From contig JASJFT010000008.1 in NCBI GenBank assembly GCA_030770425.1, forward strand, positions 434,001 through 498,000: 64,000 nt of DNA, read 5' to 3'. Source of the stretch: Darksidea phi (Eukaryota; Ascomycota; Dothideomycetes; Pleosporales; Lentitheciaceae). The translations under genes and the position numbers were made by a program. Shown in pieces: positions 58,010-64,000 of the stretch (its first letter is position 1; each line of letters opens with the position of its first letter). Below the pieces are notes generated by a model. That model had not been told where the DNA came from and searched no databases. It was given only the letters and a program-made list of their open reading frames with translations.

Positions 58010-60220
58010 ATGTCTCGTCGTGATTCCTATGCGCAAGTCGCATCTGGGAACGTAGGTGGCATCCAGACAAATCCAGTCCCTACCCGCCGCGGGACCTTCT
58101 CGCATCTGGTCAACAGCAGCTCCAACCCTCACTCTGTAACCCACCCCCGCCACTCTCGCTCCATCGACCCCGACGGCCACCACACCACCATGTCCGCATC
58201 TCTAGGCCGAAGTGGACCTCTGCCCTCGTATACGAGTCAGTTTGGCTATCCGAACGGATATGGAGGGGCGCAAGAGGGTCCAACATCGGCATTCTTTGTA
58301 CCCTCGTATCTCCGGGGTTCGAAGCACGCAGAGAACCTGGAGAAACTGCACAAGTCGAGGGTGGCTACTCAGCGGGAATATCGATCGACCCACTCGTCAA
58401 ATGCTGGATCATTGTCGACTAGCTCTAGCAGCGTCAACCTGCACAAGACGGCACCCGCGCACCGTGGCCTCTCCCACGAGGTTATCGAACGCGCTCCCGC
58501 CTTCGTCGAAGAGCCCGTCGCCCCGTGGCCGACGAGATGGAACGACGCAGACAAGTTCCCGCAAGTGGAGATTGAGGACGGCGGGCGGCAAGCCAAGTTC
58601 ACAGGCGCGCAGAAGACACACGACGAGGCAGCTTCGGTGCGGGCAGACTATCCCATGCCGCGGCAGTGTGGCATATATTACTATGAGGTCACGGTGGTGT
58701 CCAAAGGCAAAGACGGGTAGGTGCGCCCTATTGGAGTGTCGTATTGCACGCTAACAATCTTGGAGCAGAATGATCGGTGTCGGATTCTCCGGACCCAAGG
58801 TTCCTCTGAATAGAATTCCGGGCTGGGAACCCGACTCGTACGCGTATCACGGTGATGATGGACAATGCTTTAGCAACACGACGTCTGGGAAACCTTACGG
58901 ACCCAAGTTCGGCACATTAGATGTTGTAGGCTGTGGCATAAACTTTCGGACAAACACGGCTTTCTTCACGAAGAACGGACAGTTTCTCAGTATGTGCATC
59001 GGAGGACGAGATTCGAGCTTTGCTAATGCGTGTAGAAACCGCCTTTCGAGATCTGAAGCCAAACACGCCCTACTACCCTACCATCGGCATGAAGAAGTCC
59101 AACGAGACACTTCGTGCAAACTTCGGCCAGGAACCGTTCGCTTTTGATATCGACAAGATGGTCCAGGCGGAGAGGGCGGCGATACAAGCGGAGATCACCC
59201 AGGCGAAGGGACCGTACAAAGAGAAGGTGTCTACGGACGAGACACAGTTCATACACACCCTGATTGGGCAGTATCTGGCACACGATGGATACGTGGACAC
59301 AGCAAGAATATTTGCGGAGGAAGTGTGTGATGAAGTGAAGGCGCTTGCCAACAATCAGAATGCCGACATCCCATACATGAACACGGAGGAAGATATTGAC
59401 GCAACACAACGGCAGAGTAAGCTAGTCGATTACCAGAGTAGGATTCTAGGCTGACTATGATTTAGAAATCCGCACCGCTATCCTCGACGGCGAGATCGAT
59501 AAAGCCCTCAAATACACAACCGCCTATTACCCCTCCGTCCTTCGCGACAACGAAAACATCTACTTCAAACTCCGCTGCCGCAAGTTCATCGAAATGATCC
59601 GCAAATGCAACGAGCTAAAGGAACAATGCCATCCCATCCCAACACCACCCTCAAAACGCTCCACAGCCTCCAACCTCAACAACCCCAATCGCAACTCCAC
59701 TACCACCGACGAATACGATTTTGAAATGGAGCTAGACGAGCAGCTCGGCGTGCACAATGGCGCGCCATGGGAAGATGAGGCTGATGAAGACGAAGACGAA
59801 GATGATATGGAGGACAAGGAGGCTAAGCATCTGGATATGGAGAGCAAGACGATAACGTACGGGCAGGAGTTGCAGGCGGAATTTCTGAATGACCCTAGGA
59901 GAGAGGTGAAGAAGGCGTTGGAGGATACGTTTGCGCTCATTGCGTATGAGAATGTGAGGGAGAGTACGCTTGCGCCGCTGCTGGAGACGAGTGGGAGGAT
60001 GCCAGTTGCGGAGGAGTTGAATAGTGCGATATTAGGTAAGTTCTTGCTCGGATTGTGGATGATATGAAGAGTTACTGATTTATGGACAGTGAGTCTAGGC
60101 AAGTCAAGCTCAGCGGCACTCGAGCGGCTAGTACAGCAAGCGGAGGCTCTGGTCAACGAACTAGCAGAGGACGGCGGATCGGGTGCTTTCGTCAACGTGC
60201 AGAGGGACTTTCTGCAATGA
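58010..60220 (+). CDS. RanBPM/Gid1-like protein of the CTLH ubiquitin ligase (SPRY-LisH-CTLH-CRA)
   Basis: Five exons (58010-58716, 58769-58989, 59036-59416, 59466-60035, 60090-60220) encode 669 aa; introns are 46-54 nt. A disordered Ser/His-rich N-terminus (1-150) is followed by a SPRY domain (about 165-335: YYYEVTVVSKGKDGMIGVGF, NFRTNTAFFTKNGQFL), a LisH motif (FIHTLIGQYLAHDGYVDTARIF), a CTLH region starting at KIRTAILDGEIDKAL, an acidic insert (DEADEDEDEDD) and a CRA domain to the end. This order is that of yeast Gid1/Vid30 and animal RanBPM, the scaffold that recruits substrate receptors in the GID/CTLH E3 ligase controlling gluconeogenic enzyme turnover. The last exon completes the CRA helix (SSSAALERLVQQAEAL). 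Confidence 0.92.
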
Positions 60221-60571
60221 TCGCATACGATGCAGTAAGCAAGCGAGCCCGCTCACTATGGGTCATATACCACACACGAACAGACCCTTATTGGAGTAAG
60301 CCCATTCATAATAAACGGAAAGTGGCACGCAGCGGGCAGGTGCAGGGAGGTGCCATATTGCACGGTTCAGGATTCGCGTTTGCATTTTCAATGGGCTGCT
60401 CTATAGGCGCCACGGGATGCTGGTCGCCGGGTGTTTGGTGTTTTACTAGCTTATAGCTATGATGGGTAAGGTAGGCTGGCTGGCTATTTTGACACCCCTT
60501 TCTATTCTTCCAGACGTGGGATGTGGCAATGCGGAATGGTGAGAGGGGAGGGACAGACGTAGATAGTGCAT

Positions 60572-60603
60572 ATGGATGGATGGATGGATGGATGGATGGA
60601 TGG
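60572..60603 (+). repeat. (ATGG)n microsatellite
   Basis: Eight perfect ATGG units in 32 bases. Confidence 0.9.
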
Positions 60604-60771
60604 GTAAGCGTTGAATACTATACTCTACTCTGCACTTGCACTTGCACGTGGATTTGGTATCGACTGGAAACTTTTTGTATTTGTTGTCACGATGGTGAAA
60701 TGACTAATTCTTACTAGAAGAAGTGTTGGAAGTGTTTTCCGAATCCCCCTAAACCTTGACGAGGCAAACTC

Positions 60772-60796
60772 TTTTTTTTTTTTTTTTTTTTTTTTT
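60772..60796 (+). repeat. Poly-T tract of 25
   Basis: Uninterrupted T run between two 3' flanks. Length may be uncertain in assembly. Confidence 0.9.
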
Positions 60797-61339
60797 GCCA
60801 TTTACGCCCTTCGAGCTTCGTGCCGTGCTAGAATTAGTAGTGTTTAGTTTGGCATCAGACTGGTTCAGCGCCGAGGTTGGGATCGATATCGAGAGTGATA
60901 TTTATCGGTAAGATGACATCAATACTTCATTCACCACGCACAAGGGGGGAACATGGACGGATATCATCAACTAAAAATCCTTGTAAAGGTCCGGCAGTGT
61001 AGGTAAACGAAGGGGATGATGCCGTGGTGTTTCGCTAGGCTACGCTTCGCTATGCTATGCTACGCTAATTACGCTACTCGTACACAAAGAGGATGCAGAA
61101 CCGACTCTTTTCCATCCCGGGACAATGCAGTCAAACTACGTACTCCCTAGGCCTCACGGCGAAACGCCTCGCCGCTCAGTTCCGCGTCTTGGATGCGCGT
61201 CCTGTGCACAAAAAGGTGTTAATACAAAACGCTACTCTGTCCACTCCACTCAATCCAATACAACACAGCACAGCATTTCTGCAGCGTCATCCGCCCATTC
61301 CTTAGGTCGAATCGAGATAAAACGCATTCGAGCTAAAAC

Positions 61340-63307
61340 TCACCACGGCCACCAAGCACTCTTCTTCTTCTTCCCACCCCCACTACTCATCCCCTCGCCC
61401 AACTTATCAAAGAAAACCACCATGATCGTAGTATCATCAACCGCGCTCCTCGAAAGCGGTCCAGGAATACTAAGCAAGCCGATAAACAAGCCCCTCCTCG
61501 TCCCTCCCATAGCATTACGCGCAAGACAAACAGCCGCGTTATCGTCTTCGATGGCGAAATACTCTGGACTGGCTCTCCACGTAACTTCCTCGCCCTTTTC
61601 GATGTCGTAATCCACGCCTGGGTCGAGGTTGAAGGAGTTGTTGAGGATGGGGTGGATGTGTTGCGGGTCGGCGGTTACTTTGCCGTTTCCACGGGAGCGC
61701 GCATCGAGCCAATTTTGTACGCATTCTACTGCGTGCTCTGAGCTGATGTGGTCCCAAAGCCCGTCAGATGCCATGATCATAAAATCGCTTTTCCCACCCT
61801 GCGCATCCTTTGGATCAACTCTGACGATATCCGTTTCGGTAATCACAGGCTCAGCATCCATATACGGCGGCGTTCTCGAGTTTGGGCGCGGAGCGGTGCC
61901 CCAGAACTTGAGTTGGAGCTGCTTGATGAAGTCATTGTCCCATTTCCAACGGTGGTCGCCAAAGGCGCGGGTTACTGCCATGCCGAGGAGGCGGCCGGAT
62001 TTGGTATCGATGATGTCAGGTTCGTCCGGATGGGCGTCCATTATGCGTTTATATTCGGAGGGGTTGAAACCTGTCTGGTCGACCGAAAGGGGTTGGGCGA
62101 CGTATTTGCCCTCTAGTTCATCCCATCGTCCGAGAATAGCTCTTGAGTCACCGACACAGGCTACCCTCAGCTTGTTCGACAGTGGATCAAAAGCCGCCAG
62201 CAAGGCACAGCTGCCTGAAAATGCTGGGGTAAGTGCGGAGATTGCGGCTGCGTTGGCGGCAGGGTACCAGTTTGCGGCGTGGCGGGCGCGCGTCATAATA
62301 TCGTTGTCTATGTTGAGGAAGACCTCTTTGATGGTGTCGTGAATTGCTGAAGAGGAGGATGTGGGGGGGAGATTGCTGAGGGCACGGGAGAGATTGGGAT
62401 GCAGAGTCCATTGGAGGTAGAAGGCTGTATGCCGGCCGGCGTGGCCATCGTAGATGGACCAGTAGTTCCAGGGATTCGCACCGGGGCCGGGAGCGGTCCC
62501 TATGGAGAAGTAATCTTCCTGGGCGGTGTTAGTGATTGATGTGACAGGTAAGGGGAGTTTAGATAAGTACGAATATAGATATGTTCATAAGAGGGTCGCA
62601 AACACTCCAAACCATATTAGGGCGTAAAAGAATATAACACTCACACAAGGCTCATTACTCCTAAACCGACACCCATGCGTAACCGGTATCTCGAACTCCC
62701 TACTCTCTTCCTCGTTCATCTCCCAACCGCCCGCTGCCTCGTGAAATCTCTCATTGATCTGCCTCAGCACCTCCGGATCCTTTAACGGTGCGCTCGGATC
62801 CGGAATATGGTGTTGAATCCAATGGTCGACCTCATCTTTGTCTTTGTAGAAATGGAGAGGGGTAGCACCATGGTCGCCGGTAAAGGTATCGAGGATATCG
62901 TCGGCCCAGTCGCGCTCTTTGATTTCGACGACGAAGTAGGCGACGGTGCCGAGGATGAGGAGCGCGATAAATGTTTTGGTCGGGAAGGCGGATCGGAGAA
63001 TGGGGCTTTGTGATGGCAAGATTGGTAACGAACGAGAATCTTTCCCGTATCTTCGGAACAGTAAGGAACATTGGCACGAATCGACATGCGGCAGGTGTTG
63101 CGCAAATGTAGGGACACGTGATCGCAAGGCGTGGGCGCGTTCCGAGACGGGCTGGGGATGCGCTGTACGTGGCCGAAAATACGCGCGGCTTCCCGTCGCT
63201 AAGGGACTCTGAACCCGGGGTACCAGAGGAGGTGGACTGCGACTATTGAGCTGCCGCACCGCAGCTCGCCACCGTATTGGAGTCATTGTTGTTGTTCGAG
63301 AGAGCAT
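61340..63307 (-). CDS. Mitochondrial PP2C-type protein phosphatase (Ptc5-like)
   Basis: Two exons on the minus strand, 62645-63307 and 61340-62518 (intron 126 nt, GTGAGT...CCCAG), encode 613 aa. An Arg-rich, acid-poor N-terminus (1-105) is a good mitochondrial presequence; a transmembrane segment follows (about 110-130, FIALLILGTVAYFVV). The PP2C domain carries YDGHAGRH (metal-binding Asp), ACVGDSRAILG, SVDQTGFN, GRLLGMAVTRAFGD, MIMASDGLWDH and DDTTIMVVFF. The layout matches yeast Ptc5, an intermembrane-space phosphatase acting on pyruvate dehydrogenase E1-alpha. The fungal protein also has a lysine-rich C-terminal tail (KKKK) of unknown role. Start at ATG 63307; a second in-frame ATG at 63286 is possible. 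Confidence 0.9.
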
Positions 63308-63749
63308 GTCGTGGGAGCAGCTTTCGAAGAGAGAGAGATGACCAGCTTCGAAAAATACAAGGCCCGGACCACGGGCGCTTAGTCAGACTGTATCGTTCCT
63401 CCGGGAAAGAGCTAATTACATAGTAAGGTAACTTGTCAAAGTACTCAAGTAAACCCTTTTTTATTATCCAGCTGCTTAGTTGTGGGTACAAGCGTGATCT
63501 TCAAGTCGCTATTTGGCTTGCTCTCCAGCTCCTTCCAGATTTCTGCGATGCCTGCTGCATCTTCATGACCACGCGATATAAGCAGAACAAGAGCATTAAA
63601 CAAGCCGTCAATATGGTAAAGGGTATCATTTGGTTCTACATATACTCGTACAGCGCAGTTGAACACGCTTACATCACTCACCAAACTATTGTCCCATTTC
63701 CATATCGAATCTGAGTCATAACGTTCAGAATCGCAAAAGAACACTAGGA
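63308..63749. other. Intergenic region
   Basis: 442 bases: promoter of the PP2C gene and 3' flank of the RS-type gene at the edge. Overlapping frames on both strands are not supported. Confidence 0.5.
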
Positions 63750-64000
63750 TCAATCTCGACGGCGACGATCATCTCTATCATTCCTCCTATGTCGATCCCG
63801 GCTTCTGTCCCGCCGGCTATCGCGATACCGATCTCGACTACGGCTGCGCTCACGACGATTGTCGTACCTTCCATCTGTGTCACGATCACGGCGGTCCCGT
63901 CTTGGACTCCGACTGCGATCTCGCTTCCACCGGTCATCGTGATACTGCTCTCGGCGCTCTCGTCTCCGTCCATCCTCTCTCCGTGGGTCAGGTCTGTCCC
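63750..64000 (-). CDS. C-terminus of an arginine/serine/aspartate-rich (RS-type) protein, partial
   Basis: Minus-strand frame entering from the right edge and ending at TGA 63750-63752. The 83 visible residues are almost all Arg, Asp, Ser and His in RDR, RSRS and RRD repeats. Such tails occur in U1-70K, other spliceosomal factors and RNA helicases; which one cannot be told without the missing N-terminus. Neighbouring frames translate to Ile/Val/Gly-rich shadows. Confidence 0.75.
   Translation of the reverse strand, partial: DRPDPRREDGRRRERREQYHDDRWKRDRSRSPRRDRRDRDTDGRYDNRRERSRSRDRYRDSRRDRSRDRHRRNDRDDRRRRD

Larger units (their letters stand above)
60221..61339. other. Convergent intergenic region with microsatellites
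   Basis: 1.1 kb between the Gid1-like (+) and PP2C (-) genes. It contains a GGAT tetranucleotide repeat, a 25-T tract and a CTACG/CTATG-rich block at 61031-61078. No gene seen. Confidence 0.6.

Noticed and set aside
63445..63753. 102-codon minus-strand frame with a coding-like C-terminus
   Set aside because: It overlaps the end of the RS-type gene in another frame and shows no family; a 3' UTR shadow is more likely.
1..64000. tRNA, rRNA, CRISPR arrays, secondary-metabolite backbone genes, intact transposons
   Set aside because: No B-box-like tRNA signatures, spaced repeats, PKS/NRPS/terpene synthase motifs or integrase/transposase domains were seen on reading both strands; a covariance-model scan was not possible.

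Overview
This window looks like nuclear DNA of a filamentous ascomycete (Pezizomycotina), most likely a Dothideomycete. Many genes carry short spliceosomal introns (about 46-150 nt) with GT-AG ends and CTAAC/CTGAC-like branch sites. The families are typical of moulds: WSC-domain secreted oxidases, a Zn2Cys6 factor, a fungal rhodopsin-domain membrane protein, a NACHT-ankyrin STAND relic and a Candida antarctica lipase B-type lipase. The class-level assignment is inference; the kingdom and subphylum level is well supported. Spliced models below were built by hand from reading frame, splice signals and family alignment from memory, not from transcripts.

Layout. 1-5.2 kb: a MetE-like methyltransferase (+) and a monocarboxylate-type MFS transporter (+). 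5.2-17 kb: a cell-surface glycan block with a five-WSC copper radical oxidase (-), an assembly gap flanked by poly-G and poly-C, a membrane-anchored GH16 glucanase-like protein (-) and, divergent from it, a GT2 polysaccharide synthase of the ZtGT2 type (+). 17.2-22.1 kb: a haloacid dehalogenase-like gene broken by one TAG (-), a sugar-porter MFS gene (+) and an ACC-synthase-like PLP enzyme (+). 22-31 kb is gene-poor: an aquaporin (-), a small secreted cysteine-containing protein (+) and a decayed gene relic (-). 31-41 kb: a secreted FAD-linked oxidase (+), an unrecognised protein with a possible ADP-ribosyltransferase-like segment (-), a CALB-like lipase (-), a Pth11/rhodopsin-like 7-TM protein (-) and an HPP-family membrane protein (+). 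41-49 kb: a family-16 methyltransferase (+), a Zn2Cys6 transcription factor (+) and an F-box-like protein (-). 49.7-51.8 kb: a decayed STAND/NLR gene (-). 52-64 kb: a secreted Ser/Thr/Pro-rich protein (-), then housekeeping genes: INO80 subunit Ies4 (+), a RanBPM/Gid1-like CTLH E3 component (+), a mitochondrial PP2C phosphatase (-) and the arginine-rich C-terminus of an RS-type protein (-) running off the right edge.

How the genes may work together. The 5-17 kb block combines extracellular H2O2-producing carbohydrate oxidation, beta-glucan processing and polysaccharide synthesis, all expected at the hyphal surface. The 17-22 kb block (dehalogenase-like, sugar porter, ACS-like enzyme) could be a small accessory catabolic set, but no pathway can be assigned from sequence alone. 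I found no polyketide or peptide synthetase backbone, no intact transposon, no tRNA or rRNA and no CRISPR. The most informative anomalies are the two disabled genes (dehalogenase and NLR): several of their inactivating changes are C-to-T changes in CpA context, the signature of repeat-induced point mutation (RIP).
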